This document shows, one piece after another, positions 18,334 to 27,873 of a DNA stretch of 64,000 bases. The stretch is from Streptomyces sp. SolWspMP-5a-2 (GTDB lineage Bacteria > Actinomycetota > Actinomycetes > Streptomycetales > Streptomycetaceae): positions 25,822-89,821 of the forward strand of contig NZ_FMCI01000204.1 in assembly GCF_900091845.1 (NCBI RefSeq), given 5' to 3'. The translations under genes and the position numbers were made by a program. Positions within the stretch are counted from its first letter, which is position 1. Each line of letters starts with the position of its first letter. Below the pieces are notes generated by a model. It was not told where the DNA came from, made no database searches, and worked only from the letters and a program-made list of their open reading frames with translations.

Positions 18334-19200
18334 CTACAGGGACCGGAACAGGCCCTCCTGGACCACGGACACCAGCAGCCGCCCCTCCAGGTCGTAGATC
18401 CGCCCGCGGGCGAGTCCCCGGCCGCCGGTGGCGATGGGCGACTCCTGGTCGTACAGGAACCACTCGTCCGCGCGGAACGGACGGTGGAACCACATCGCGT
18501 GGTCCAGGGACGCCATGTCGAAGCTCCGCGGACCCCACAGCGGCTCGACGGGGATACGGACCGCGTCCAGCAGCGTCATGTCGCTGGCGTACGTCAGCGC
18601 GCAGGTGTGCACGAGCGGGGCGTCACCGAGCGGCCCGACCGCGCGCATCCACACGGCGCTGCGCGGCTCGGCGCCCTCGATGTCGTCGGCGTTCCAGCGC
18701 AGCCGGTCCACATAGCGGATGTCGAAGGGCTGACGGCGGGCCATCCGCTCCAGCTGCTCGGGGAGCGCGCCCAGATGCTCCCGCACCTCGTCCACCACCG
18801 TCGGCAGGGACTCGGGATCGGGGACCTTCCGGGCCGGCGGCAGCTGATGTTCGAACGGACCCACCTCGGGCTTGTGGAAGGAGGCGGTGAGGTTGAAGAT
18901 CGTGCGGCCCTGCTGCACCCCCGTGACCCGCCGGGTCGTGAACGACCGGCCGTCCCGTACCCGCTCCACCTGGTACACGATGGGCACGCCCGGCCGACCC
19001 GGACGCAGGAAGTACGCGTGCAGCGAGTGCACCGGGCGGTCGCCGTCGGTGGTGCGGCCCGCGGCGACCAGCGCCTGGCCCGCCACCTGGCCGCCGAAGA
19101 CCCGCTGCAGCGACTCCTGCGGGCTGCGGCCACGGAAGATGTTGACCTCGATCTGCTCCAGGTCGAGCAGATCGACCAGTCTCTCGGCCGGGTTCGTCAT
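18334..19200 (-). CDS. tesB: Acyl-CoA thioesterase II (TesB family)
   Basis: This 288-residue double-hotdog enzyme hydrolyses acyl-CoA to free acid and CoA. The N-terminal hotdog begins with FRGRSPQESLQRVFGGQVAGQALVAA, and HSLHAYFLRPG and SFTTRRVTGVQQGRTIFNL are the typical TesB segments. The second hotdog contains SLDHAMWFHRPFRADEWFLYDQESP. The length is normal for the family. It starts 20 bp after the stop of the Ski2-like helicase gene on the same strand. Confidence 0.94.
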   Translation of the reverse strand: MTNPAERLVDLLDLEQIEVNIFRGRSPQESLQRVFGGQVAGQALVAAGRTTDGDRPVHSLHAYFLRPGRPGVPIVYQVERVRDGRSFTTRRVTGVQQGRTIFNLTASFHKPEVGPFEHQLPPARKVPDPESLPTVVDEVREHLGALPEQLERMARRQPFDIRYVDRLRWNADDIEGAEPRSAVWMRAVGPLGDAPLVHTCALTYASDMTLLDAVRIPVEPLWGPRSFDMASLDHAMWFHRPFRADEWFLYDQESPIATGGRGLARGRIYDLEGRLLVSVVQEGLFRSL

Positions 19201-19219
19201 GCGGGAATGTCTCCTTGGC

Positions 19220-21733
19220 TCAGAGCTGACCGACAGCGGTGACCCGCAGCACGGCGCGGCCCTCCGCGTCCGAGGCCGCGAGGTCGACCTCCGCGCTGAT
19301 GCCCCAGTCGTGGTCGTCGTTCGGGTCGTCGAAGATCTGCCGGACCCGCCAGACGCCGTCCTGCGGCGCCTCCTGGATCACCAGCAGCTTGGGGCCGCGG
19401 GCGTCGGGGCCCGTCCCCAGGTCGTCGTACTCGTCCCAGTACTTGTCCATCGCCTCGCCCCAGGCGTCCGCGTCCCACCCGGCGTCGGCGTCCATCTCCC
19501 CCAGTTCGTCGACCTGGTCGAGGGCGGCCAGCTCGACCCGCCGGAACAGGGCGTTGCGGACCAGGACCCGGAAGGCGCGCGCGTTGGTGGTGACCGGCTT
19601 GACCTCGTCGGCCCTCTCCTGCGCCTCCTCGGCGGTCATCACCTCCGGGTTGGCGAGCTGCTCCCACTCGTCCAGCAGGCTGGAGTCGACCTGGCGCACC
19701 ATCTCGCCCAGCCACTCGATCAGATCCTGGAGGTCCTCCGACTTGAGGTCGTCCGGGACGGTGTGGTCCAGGGCCTTGTAGGCGCCCGCCAGGTACCGCA
19801 GCACGATGCCCTCGGTGCGCGCCAGCTCGTACAGGGAGACCAACTCGGTGAAGGACAGCGCCCGTTCGTACATGTCCCGCACGACGGACTTCGGCGACAG
19901 CGGGTGGTCGCCCACCCAGGGGTGGCTCTTGCGGTAGGTGTTGTAGGCGTGGAAGAGCAGCTCCTCCTGCGGCTTCGGGTAGCCGATGTCCTGGAGCCGC
20001 TCCATCCGCTCCTCGTACTCGACACCGTCCGCCTTCATCAGGGCGACGGCCTCGCCCCGCGCCTTGTTCTGCTGGGCGGCGAGGATCTGCCGGGGATCGT
20101 CCAGCGTGGACTCCACCACCGAGACCATGTCCAGCGCGTACGACGGCGACTCGGGGTCGAGGAGTTCGAAGGCGGCCAGGGCGAAGGTGGACAGCGGCTG
20201 GTTCAGCGCGAAGTCCTGCTGGAGATCGACCGTGAGGCGCACGACACGACCCGTCGCGTCGGGCTCGTCGAGCTTCTCGACGATGCCGCCGTCCAGCAGC
20301 GAGCGGTAGATGGCGATGGCCCGCCGGATGTGCCGCAACTGCGCCCTGCGCGGCTCGTGGTTGTCCTCCAGCAGGTGCCGCATCGCGTCGAAGGCGTTGC
20401 CCGGCCGCGCGATCACCGACAGCAGCATCGTGTGCGTCACCCGGAACCGGGAGGTCAGCGGCTCCGGCTCGGAGGCGATGAGCTTCTCGAAGGTGTTCTC
20501 CGTCCAGCCGACAAAGCCCTCCGGGGCCTTCTTGCGCACCACCTTGCGGCGCTTCTTCGGGTCGTCGCCCGCCTTCGCGAGCGCCTTCTCGTTCTCGATC
20601 ACGTGCTCGGGAGCCTGCGCGACCACGAAACCGGCCGTGTCGAAACCGGCCCGGCCCGCCCGTCCGGCGATCTGGTGGAACTCGCGGGCGCGCAGCGTGC
20701 GCACCCGGTTGCCGTCGTACTTGGTGAGCGCGGTGAACAGCACCGTGCGGATGGGGACGTTGACGCCCACCCCGAGGGTGTCCGTACCGCAGATCACCTT
20801 CAGCAGACCGGCCTGCGCGAGCTTCTCCACCAGCCGCCGGTACTTGGGCAGCATGCCCGCGTGGTGGACACCGATCCCGTGCCGCACGTACCGGGAGAGG
20901 TTCTGACCGAACTTCGTGGTGAAGCGGAAGTTGCCGATCAGGTCGGCGATCCGGTCCTTCTCCTCGCGCGAACACATGTTGATGCTCATCAGCGCCTGCG
21001 CCCGCTCCACGGCCTGCGCCTGGGTGAAGTGCACGATGTAGACGGGCGCCTGTTTCGTCTGGAGCAGCTCGGTGAGGGTGTCGGTGAGCGGGCTGAAGCG
21101 GTACTCGTAGGACAGCGGCACCGGGCGGGTCGCCGAGCGGACCACCGAGGTCGGCCGGCCGGTGCGCCGGGTGAGGTCCTTCTCGAACATGGAGACGTCG
21201 CCGAGGGTGGCCGACATCAGGATGAACTGCGCCTGCGGCAGTTCGAGCAGCGGGATCTGCCAGGCCCAGCCGCGGTCCGGCTCCGCGTAGAAGTGGAACT
21301 CGTCCATCACGACCTGGCCGATGTCCGCGTCCTTGCCGTCGCGCAGTGCGATCGACGCGAGGACCTCGGCGGTGCAGCAGATCACCGGGGCGTCCGCGTT
21401 CACGGACGCGTCACCGGTCAGCATGCCGACGTTCTCGGTGCCGAACAGCTTGCACAGCTCGAAGAACTTCTCCGAGACGAGCGCCTTGATCGGCGCCGTG
21501 TAAAAGGTGACCTCGTCCCTGGCCAGCGCCGCGAAGTGCGCGCCCGCCGCGATCATGCTCTTGCCGGAGCCGGTCGGCGTCGACACGATCACGTTCGCGC
21601 CCGAGACGACCTCGATCAGCGCCTCCTCCTGGTGGGAGTAGAGCGTGAGACCGCGCTCCTCGGCCCACGACTCGAAGGCTTCGTAGAGGGCGTCGGGGTC
21701 TGCGGTCGGCGGCAGCTGATCGATGAGGGTCAC
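19220..21733 (-). CDS. Ski2-like DEAD/DEAH-box helicase
   Basis: This is an 837-residue superfamily 2 helicase. Motif I is STPTGSGKS, motif II VMDEFHFYAEP (DEFH), motif III LMSATLGD and motif VI HQIAGRAGRAGFD; the last third has the DUF3516-like region of actinobacterial Ski2-like proteins. Family members unwind RNA or DNA, and the cellular role of this branch is poorly defined. The GTG at 21733 (VTLIDQLPPTADP) is preferred because the actinobacterial proteins I know begin there; the ATG at 21793 has no ribosome binding site. It is divergent from the YdjM-type hydrolase gene. Confidence 0.9.
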   Translation of the reverse strand: MTLIDQLPPTADPDALYEAFESWAEERGLTLYSHQEEALIEVVSGANVIVSTPTGSGKSMIAAGAHFAALARDEVTFYTAPIKALVSEKFFELCKLFGTENVGMLTGDASVNADAPVICCTAEVLASIALRDGKDADIGQVVMDEFHFYAEPDRGWAWQIPLLELPQAQFILMSATLGDVSMFEKDLTRRTGRPTSVVRSATRPVPLSYEYRFSPLTDTLTELLQTKQAPVYIVHFTQAQAVERAQALMSINMCSREEKDRIADLIGNFRFTTKFGQNLSRYVRHGIGVHHAGMLPKYRRLVEKLAQAGLLKVICGTDTLGVGVNVPIRTVLFTALTKYDGNRVRTLRAREFHQIAGRAGRAGFDTAGFVVAQAPEHVIENEKALAKAGDDPKKRRKVVRKKAPEGFVGWTENTFEKLIASEPEPLTSRFRVTHTMLLSVIARPGNAFDAMRHLLEDNHEPRRAQLRHIRRAIAIYRSLLDGGIVEKLDEPDATGRVVRLTVDLQQDFALNQPLSTFALAAFELLDPESPSYALDMVSVVESTLDDPRQILAAQQNKARGEAVALMKADGVEYEERMERLQDIGYPKPQEELLFHAYNTYRKSHPWVGDHPLSPKSVVRDMYERALSFTELVSLYELARTEGIVLRYLAGAYKALDHTVPDDLKSEDLQDLIEWLGEMVRQVDSSLLDEWEQLANPEVMTAEEAQERADEVKPVTTNARAFRVLVRNALFRRVELAALDQVDELGEMDADAGWDADAWGEAMDKYWDEYDDLGTGPDARGPKLLVIQEAPQDGVWRVRQIFDDPNDDHDWGISAEVDLAASDAEGRAVLRVTAVGQL

Positions 21734-21878
21734 AGACCCATCTTGCCTGGCCTCACCCGCCACCGGGGAATCGGCTGCCCGGCCGAAGATCATGACCGAT
21801 ACGCTGGGGCGCCGACGGAGCGTCAGCGCACCCGGTCAACTGGACAGCGGCACAAGAGGAATGGGGCGGAGAACGGCC

Positions 21879-22673
21879 ATGATGGGACCAGCACACTCAC
21901 TGTCGGGCGCGGCGGCGTGGCTCGGGATCGGCGCGGCGGCTGCCGCGGCCGGACACGCGATGCCCTGGCCGGTCCTCCTGGTCGGAGCGCTGATCTGCGC
22001 GGGCGCCGCCCTGGCGCCCGACCTCGACCACAAGGCGGCGACCATCTCGAGGGCGTTCGGCCCGGTCTCGCGCTGGCTGTGCGAGATCGTCGACAAGCTC
22101 TCCTACGCCGTCTACAAGGCGACCAGGAAGCCCGGCGACCCGCGCCGCTCGGGCGGTCACCGCACCCTCACCCACACCTGGCTGTGGGCGGTCCTGATCG
22201 GCGGCGGCGCCTCGGTCGCGGCGATAACCGGCGGACGATGGGCGGTGCTGGGCATCCTCTTCGTCCACATGGTGCTCGCGATCGAGGGCTTGCTGTGGCG
22301 GGCGGCCCGCGGCTCCAGCAGCGACGTCCTGGTCTGGCTGCTCGCGGCGACCAGCGCGTGGATCCTCGCGGGCATTCTGGACGAGCCCGGCAACGGCGCG
22401 AACTGGCTCTTCACCGCGCCTGGCCAGGAGTACCTGTGGCTGGGCCTGCCGATCGTGCTGGGCGCCCTGGTGCACGACATCGGGGACGCGCTGACCGTCT
22501 CGGGCTGCCCGATCTTGTGGCCGATCCCGGTCGGCCGCAAGCGCTGGTACCCGCTCGGCCCGCCGAAGGCCATGCGCTTCCGGGCGGGCAGCTGGGTGGA
22601 GCTGAAGGTGCTCATGCCGGTGTTCATGGTGCTCGGCGGAGTGGGCTGCGCGGCCGCGCTGAACTTCATCTGA
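21879..22673 (+). CDS. YdjM-type membrane-bound metal-dependent hydrolase
   Basis: This polytopic membrane protein of 264 residues resembles the LexA-regulated YdjM/DUF457 family. The likely metal ligands are in place: MMGPAHSLSG near the start (His), APDLDHKAATIS (Asp-Leu-Asp-His), GGHRTLTHTWLW (His cluster) and ALVHDIGDALTVSG (His/Asp). The start ATG ATG at 21879 follows GGAG. The biochemical reaction of the family is not well established. A pair of hairpins follows the stop. Confidence 0.85.
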   Translation: MMGPAHSLSGAAAWLGIGAAAAAAGHAMPWPVLLVGALICAGAALAPDLDHKAATISRAFGPVSRWLCEIVDKLSYAVYKATRKPGDPRRSGGHRTLTHTWLWAVLIGGGASVAAITGGRWAVLGILFVHMVLAIEGLLWRAARGSSSDVLVWLLAATSAWILAGILDEPGNGANWLFTAPGQEYLWLGLPIVLGALVHDIGDALTVSGCPILWPIPVGRKRWYPLGPPKAMRFRAGSWVELKVLMPVFMVLGGVGCAAALNFI

Positions 22674-22686
22674 GGACGGAGTGTCC

Positions 22687-22755
22687 CGGTGCGGGCGGGC
22701 ACACCCGCACCGCCCGGGGCACCCGCCTCGGCGGGACGGCCCGGGGTGTCCCGCC
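22687..22755. terminator. Double hairpin, bidirectional terminator
   Basis: Two perfect hairpins lie between convergent genes. CGGTGCGGG/CCCGCACCG (22687-22695 with 22704-22712) has an 8-nt loop, and GGCGGGAC/GTCCCGCC (22730-22737 with 22748-22755) has a 10-nt loop. They end the YdjM-type gene on one side and rpmE2 on the other. Confidence 0.75.
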
Positions 22756-22762
22756 GGCGGAC

Positions 22763-23035
22763 TCAGCCCGGAGCGCCTGGTGCCTCGCCGGTTCCGCCGC
22801 CGTAGCGCCGTTCGAACTGGGCGATGCGGCCCTCCGAGTCCACCGTGCGGGCCTTGCCCGTGTAGAACGGGTGGCTCTCCGAGGAGATCTCCACGTCCAC
22901 AACCGGGTAGGTCTCGCCGTCGTCCCACTCGATGGTCCGCTCGCTCGTCGCGGTGGACCGGGTCAGGAAGGCGTAGCCCGCGGCGCGGTCACGGAAGACG
23001 ACCGGGCGGTACTCCGGGTGCTTGTCCTGCTGCAT
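22763..23035 (-). CDS. rpmE2: 50S ribosomal protein L31, type B (zinc-independent)
   Basis: This 90-residue L31 contains no cysteine at all, so it is the C-minus paralogue that can replace zinc-binding L31 in the ribosome when zinc is scarce. Typical segments are [22 protein letters not shown], the [12 protein letters not shown] block and a flexible acidic tail. In S. coelicolor such genes are under Zur control. I see no clear Zur box in the 12-bp gap before it or just upstream of the preceding gene, which suggests it is read from the promoter of the acidic-protein gene or has a diverged site. Confidence 0.95.
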   Translation of the reverse strand: MQQDKHPEYRPVVFRDRAAGYAFLTRSTATSERTIEWDDGETYPVVDVEISSESHPFYTGKARTVDSEGRIAQFERRYGGGTGEAPGAPG

Positions 23036-23047
23036 GTGCGCTCCTCC

Positions 23048-23518
23048 TCAACCGGACAGGGCGTCCTCGTCGACGATGTGCACGGCGGCCTCCTCGGCCG
23101 AGGCACCGGCGCCGTCGACACCCACGTCCGTCGCGATCAACGCGCTCTCCTCGTCCTCGTGGGCTCCCTCGTCGGGGGCCACGAGCCGACCGGAGCGGAC
23201 CGCCCCGACCTCGTCGTCCAGCGGCTCGCCGTCGGTGTCCCCGCTGTCGCCGATGCCGTCGCCGTCGGGTGCGGTGACGTCCGGCCGCTCCTCGGCCAGC
23301 CTCTGGTCCAGCGTCTCGCCCCGGTGCCCCTCGGCCGCCGTGACGCCGCTGTGCTCCACCGCCCACGGCCTCTCGGGCGGCGACCAGCCCCGGTCGAGCG
23401 GATCGTCGACACCGTCGTCGTCCAGGGTGTCCTCGGCGTCGAGCAGCCCCGCGTCGTCCTGCACCTCGGAGCCGTCGGGCTGGTAGACGTCGTCCCCGCG
23501 TCCGTCGGAGCTGTTCAC
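23048..23518 (-). CDS. Acidic DUF5709-like protein
   Basis: This protein of 156 residues is rich in Asp and Glu, with segments such as VYQPDGSEVQDDAGLLDAEDTLDDDGVDDPLDRGWSPPERP, typical of a small actinobacterial family (DUF5709-like) of unknown function. The GTG at 23518 has GGAGG 6-7 nt upstream and is preferred to the ATG at 23530, which lacks a ribosome binding site. It lies 12 bp before rpmE2 and is probably co-transcribed with it. Confidence 0.72.
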   Translation of the reverse strand: MNSSDGRGDDVYQPDGSEVQDDAGLLDAEDTLDDDGVDDPLDRGWSPPERPWAVEHSGVTAAEGHRGETLDQRLAEERPDVTAPDGDGIGDSGDTDGEPLDDEVGAVRSGRLVAPDEGAHEDEESALIATDVGVDGAGASAEEAAVHIVDEDALSG

Positions 23519-24127
23519 GGGTGCCTCCATGAGGTGCGGACGGTTCTCTTCCCGCCGGGGCGGGAGGGCGCTGCCCGAGTCGGTGCCGCTCTCCACCCTT
23601 CCACCCCCTTTCGGGACCGCGCAACGCCACGCGACGGGGGCACGGTGCGCGAAGGGCACCGGAGCCCGCCCCGCGCAGGTTCGTCCACCGCGATGCCCGG
23701 GACCTGGCGAGGGGCCGCGGACCGCCTCGCGGCGGGCTGGGAGGGGGCCGGTCGTCCCGCCGTCTCCGCCGCGGGACGAACCTCGGCGGATCCCATGCGA
23801 CCGGCGGTGACCGCGGGCGGGGAGGGGCGCCGGCCGCACCGACGATTCCGCCGAGGGACCGGCCTCGACGGACGCCGAGCGACCCGCGGTGGCCGTCCCG
23901 CGACGGTGCGTGCGCGGGTATCGGCCGGCGGTGTCCGCTCTGCGCCGGTGCGGGTGCCGGTCGGTGGCGGACACCACGGACCGACGCATGGCGCGCGGGC
24001 CTCGGTCGGTGGTGTCCGGCGGACGACGGTGCGCGCACGCGTGACGGTTGCTCGGCGGCGTCCGCTTCGGCCGATCGGGGCGGTCCGCCCCGGAACCGTC
24101 AGGTCCGGGGCGGACTCCACTGCTCGC
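23519..24127. other. Gene-free intergenic region, GC-rich and repetitive
   Basis: About 600 bp lie between the 3' end of the ABC exporter operon and the acidic-protein gene. Composition is extremely GC-rich, with scattered repeats of GCGGACACCAC / GTGTCCGC type (around 23930-24020), some of which could pair with each other. Open frames exist in all phases but none has a ribosome binding site or protein-like composition. It should hold the promoter of the acidic-protein/rpmE2 operon. Confidence 0.4.
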
Positions 24128-25909
24128 TCACCCGTGCCAGGACCGCCACAGCGCCGCGTACGCGCCGTCCGCCGCGACCAGCTCGTCGTGGCTGCCCAGC
24201 TCGGTGATGCGTCCGCTCTCCACGACGGCGATGACGTCCGCGTCGTGCGCCGTGTGCAGGCGATGGGCGATCGCGACGACGGTGCGGCCGTCCAGGACGC
24301 GGGCCAGCGACCGCTCCAGATGCCGGGCCGCGCGCGGATCGAGCAGCGAGGTCGCCTCGTCCAGGACCAGCGTGTGCGGGTCCGCCAGCACCAGACGGGC
24401 CAGCGCGATCTGCTGCGCCTGCGCCGGGGTGAGCGCGAGCCCGCCCGAGCCGACCTCCGTGTCCAGGCCGTCGCCCAGGGCCCGCGCCCAGCCGTCCGCG
24501 TCGACGGCGCCCAGGGCCGCCCACAGCTCGGCGTCCTCGGCGTCGGCCCTGGCCAGCAGCAGGTTGTCGCGCAGGGCGCCCACGAAGACGTGGTGCTCCT
24601 GGTTGACGAGGGCGACGTGGGAGCGGACCCGCTCGGCCGGCATCCGGGACAGCTCGGCGCCGCCCAGGGTGATCCTGCCGTCCCGGGGCGCGTAGATCCC
24701 GGCGAGCAGCCTGCCCAGCGTGGACTTCCCCGCGCCGGACGGGCCGACCAGGGCCAGCCGGGTGCCCGGGGCGACCTTCAGGGAGACCTCGCGCAGGACG
24801 TCGACGCCCTCGCGGTACCCGAAGTGGACCCGGTCGGCGTGCACGTTCCGTCCGTCGGGGACCACCGAGGCGTCACCGGCGGCGGGCTCGATGTCCCGGA
24901 CCCCGACCAGCCGGGCCAGCGACACCTGGGCCACCTGGAGCTCGTCGTACCAGCGCAGGATGATCCCCACGGGGTCGACGAGCATCTGCGCGATGAGCGC
25001 GCTCGTGGTCAGCTGGCCGACGTCGATCCAGCCGTGCAGCACGAACACCCCGCCGATCAGGAGGACCGACGCGAGCACGGCGACATGGGTGACGTTGATG
25101 AACGGGAAGAGCACCGAACGCAGCCACAGGGTGTACCGCTCCCACGCGGTCCACTCCTGGACGCGCCGGTCGGAGAGCGCGGTGCGGCGGTCGCCGAGGC
25201 GGTGCGCCTCGACGGTGCGGCCCGCGTCCACGGTCTCCGCGAGTGCCGCGGCCACGGCGGAGTAACCGGCGGCCTCGGAGCGGTAGGCGGACGGCGCCCG
25301 CTTGAAGTACCAGCGGCAGCCGACGATCAGCAGCGGCAGGGCCAGCAGCACGGCGGCGGCCAGCGGAGGAGCCGTCACGACCAGACCGCCGAGCAGCAGC
25401 ACGACCCAGACGACGCCGATGGAGAGCTGCGGCACGGCCTCGCGCATCGCGTTCGCGAGCCGGTCGATGTCGGTGGTGATCCGGGAGAGCAGATCACCGG
25501 TACCGGCCCGTTCGAGGACACCCGGCGGGAGTCCCACCGAACGGACCAGGAAGTCCTCGCGCAGGTCGGCCAGCATCCGCTCGCCGAGCATCGCCCCGCG
25601 CAGCCGGACCTCGCGGACGAACACCGCCTGCACGATGAGCGCGCCGACGAACAGGGCGGCCGACAGCTCCAGATGGAGGTCACGCGTCTGGTCCGAGACC
25701 CGTTCCACGAGGTCGCCCAGGAGCCAGGGGCCCACCATCGAGGCGACCACGGAGACCGTGTTGACCGCCATCAGGACCAGCAGGGCCCGGCGGTGCCGCC
25801 GGAACAGCTCGGTCACGTAGGCGCGTACGGTCGCGGCGGCGCCGACGGGCAGCGTGTTCGCCGTCGTCGGGGCCGCCGGGTCGTACGCCGGTGGCGCCAC
25901 GCCGATCAT
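24128..25909 (-). CDS. ABC exporter half-transporter B (intact Walker A, degenerate signature)
   Basis: This 593-residue type IV exporter subunit has six transmembrane helices (about 35-310) followed by a nucleotide-binding domain. Walker A is VGPSGAGKST and Walker B TLVLDEATS with its catalytic Glu, but the signature reads LALTPAQAQQ instead of LSGGQ. The ATG at 25909 overlaps the stop of the upstream half-transporter (ATGA), so the pair is co-translated and should form a heterodimer. The substrate is unknown; multidrug or lipid export is the usual guess for this family. Confidence 0.9.
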   Translation of the reverse strand: MIGVAPPAYDPAAPTTANTLPVGAAATVRAYVTELFRRHRRALLVLMAVNTVSVVASMVGPWLLGDLVERVSDQTRDLHLELSAALFVGALIVQAVFVREVRLRGAMLGERMLADLREDFLVRSVGLPPGVLERAGTGDLLSRITTDIDRLANAMREAVPQLSIGVVWVVLLLGGLVVTAPPLAAAVLLALPLLIVGCRWYFKRAPSAYRSEAAGYSAVAAALAETVDAGRTVEAHRLGDRRTALSDRRVQEWTAWERYTLWLRSVLFPFINVTHVAVLASVLLIGGVFVLHGWIDVGQLTTSALIAQMLVDPVGIILRWYDELQVAQVSLARLVGVRDIEPAAGDASVVPDGRNVHADRVHFGYREGVDVLREVSLKVAPGTRLALVGPSGAGKSTLGRLLAGIYAPRDGRITLGGAELSRMPAERVRSHVALVNQEHHVFVGALRDNLLLARADAEDAELWAALGAVDADGWARALGDGLDTEVGSGGLALTPAQAQQIALARLVLADPHTLVLDEATSLLDPRAARHLERSLARVLDGRTVVAIAHRLHTAHDADVIAVVESGRITELGSHDELVAADGAYAALWRSWHG

Positions 25910-27873
25910 GCCGTCTCCTCGATCTCTTCCAGAACGCCCCGCAGGGTCGTTTCGTCGTCCATGTCCAGCGGGGTGGTCCCGTCGTCGGTCTCGCGGGTCA
26001 CGACCGCCCGGTACCTGGCGTCGCCGAGCAGCAGCGTGCGGTGCTCGCCCTCGGCGGCGACCTCGCCCCCGTGCACCAGCACCACCCGTTCCGCCTGGTC
26101 GAGCAGGAGCGGCGAGGAGGTGAAGACGACGGTGGTGCGCCCCGCGCGCAGGTCCTTCAGACCCGCCGCGATCCTGGCCTCGGTGTGGGAGTCGACCGCC
26201 GACGTCGGCTCGTCCAGGACGAGCACCTCGGGGTCGGTGATCAGCGACCGGGCCAGCGCGAGCCGCTGCCGCTGCCCGCCGGACAGGGACCGGCCGCGTT
26301 CGGTGATCCGGGAGTCCATCGGGTCGGCCGCGTCGAGCGAGCCCTCGACCAGCGCGGCCAGCACGTCGTCGCACTGGGCGGCGGACAGCGCGGCCTGCGC
26401 GCCGACGGCACCGGAGGCGGGCACGTCGAGCAGTTCGCGCAGGGTCCCGGAGAGCAGGACCGGGTCCTTGTCCTGGACCAGCACGGCGGCACGGGCCGCC
26501 CCGATCGGCAGCTCGTCCAGCGGCACACCGCCGAGCAGGACGGACGCCTCGTCGGCGCCCACGGCACCCGGGGACGCCGTCCTCTCGGACACCGGAACGC
26601 TCCCGCCGCCGGCCTCCTCGGGCACCGGCTCGTCCCCGGCCACCGAGCCCTTGGACGTCGACGCCGAAGCACCGGATGCCCCGGCCCCCGCCCCCTCGTC
26701 CCCGGGGGCCACCGCCTCGCCTGCGTGTCCGCCCAGCCGTTCCGCCAGGCGGCCCGCCGCGTCGGGGTCCCCGCACACCACGGCCGTGAACAGGCCCTCG
26801 GGGGCGAGCAGTCCGGTCACCGGGTCGTACAGATCGCCCGAGAGAGGACCCTCGTCCCGGGAACCGCCGACATGTGTGGTTCGTTCCAATGACAGGACGC
26901 GCGCCGCCCGTTGGGCCGAAGGCCGGGAGAAGGAGTACGCCATGGCGATCTCCTCGAAATGCCGCAGAGGATAGGTGAGGACCATGACCGAGCTGTAGAC
27001 CGTCACCAGTTCGCCGACGGTGATCCGGCCCTGCCGTGCCAGATGGACGCCGTACCAGACCACGGTGATCAGCAGCAGCCCCGGCAGCAGCACCTGGATC
27101 GCGGAGATCAGGGCCCACATCCGCGCGCTGCGCACGGCGGCGTGCCTGACCTCCTGGGAGGCCCGGCGGTACCGGTCGAGGAAGAGTTCCTCGCCGCCGA
27201 TGCCCCGCAGGACCCGCAGTCCGGCCACGGTGTCCGAGGCGAGTTCGGTGGCCCGCCCCGCCTTCTCCCGCTGGAAATCCGCGCGCCGGGTGGCGCGGGG
27301 CAGCAGGGGCAGCACGGCCAGCGCCAGCACGGGCAGGCCCACGGCGACGACCACACCGAGGGCGGGCTGATAGATCACCAGCGCGACGCAGACCAGCACG
27401 ATGGTGACGGCGGCCGCCGTGAAACGGGAGATCGCCTCCACGAACCAGCCGATCTTCTCGACGTCACCGGTCGACACGGCCACCACCTCACCCGCCGCCA
27501 CCCGCCGGGTCAGCGCCGAACCCAGCGACGCGGCCTTGCGGGCGAGCAGTTGCTGCACCCGGGCGGCGCCGGTGATCCAGTTGGTGACGGCGGCGCGGTG
27601 CAGGAAGGTGTCGCCGACCGCGTTGCCGACGCAGGCGAGCAGCAGGAGGAGCCCGGCGAGGGCCAGGTGGCGGCCGGAGCGGTCGATGACGGCCTGGACG
27701 GCGACACCGACGCAGAACGGGAGGGCGGAGACGGATGCGAAGTGCAGCAGTCCCCAGGCCAGGGCCTTGGCCTGGCCGCCCAGTTGGTTGCGGCCGAGCC
27801 ACCACAGGAAACGGGGACCCGAGCGGGCGTCGGGCACGCCCGGGTCTGCGTAAGGGAGGTCTTGAATCTGCAT
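25906..27873 (-). CDS. ABC exporter half-transporter A (degenerate Walker A, intact signature)
   Basis: This 655-residue half-transporter has six transmembrane helices and then a nucleotide-binding domain. The position of Walker A reads AVVCGDPDAAGRLAERL, without the GK(S/T) lysine, whereas the signature LSGGQRQRLALARS and Walker B VLVLDEPTS are normal. A Gly/Ala/Ser/Pro-rich insertion of about 60 residues follows the degenerate loop. Together with its partner this gives one canonical and one dead composite ATP site. The ATG at 27873 is the most likely start, though its ribosome binding site is weak. Confidence 0.9.
   Translation of the reverse strand: MQIQDLPYADPGVPDARSGPRFLWWLGRNQLGGQAKALAWGLLHFASVSALPFCVGVAVQAVIDRSGRHLALAGLLLLLACVGNAVGDTFLHRAAVTNWITGAARVQQLLARKAASLGSALTRRVAAGEVVAVSTGDVEKIGWFVEAISRFTAAAVTIVLVCVALVIYQPALGVVVAVGLPVLALAVLPLLPRATRRADFQREKAGRATELASDTVAGLRVLRGIGGEELFLDRYRRASQEVRHAAVRSARMWALISAIQVLLPGLLLITVVWYGVHLARQGRITVGELVTVYSSVMVLTYPLRHFEEIAMAYSFSRPSAQRAARVLSLERTTHVGGSRDEGPLSGDLYDPVTGLLAPEGLFTAVVCGDPDAAGRLAERLGGHAGEAVAPGDEGAGAGASGASASTSKGSVAGDEPVPEEAGGGSVPVSERTASPGAVGADEASVLLGGVPLDELPIGAARAAVLVQDKDPVLLSGTLRELLDVPASGAVGAQAALSAAQCDDVLAALVEGSLDAADPMDSRITERGRSLSGGQRQRLALARSLITDPEVLVLDEPTSAVDSHTEARIAAGLKDLRAGRTTVVFTSSPLLLDQAERVVLVHGGEVAAEGEHRTLLLGDARYRAVVTRETDDGTTPLDMDDETTLRGVLEEIEETA

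Noticed and set aside
23515..24120. About 200-codon frame on the - strand between the ABC operon and the acidic-protein gene
   Set aside because: The composition is dominated by Arg, Pro, Gly and Thr from GC-rich repeats, without a start signal or motif. It overlaps the 5' part of a better-supported gene.
18872..26974. Open frame of about 2,700 codons on the + strand
   Set aside because: It runs antisense to tesB, the Ski2-like helicase, rpmE2 and the ABC exporter genes. Its translation is Arg/His/Val-rich without domains. It results from G/C bias at third positions suppressing stops on the opposite strand.
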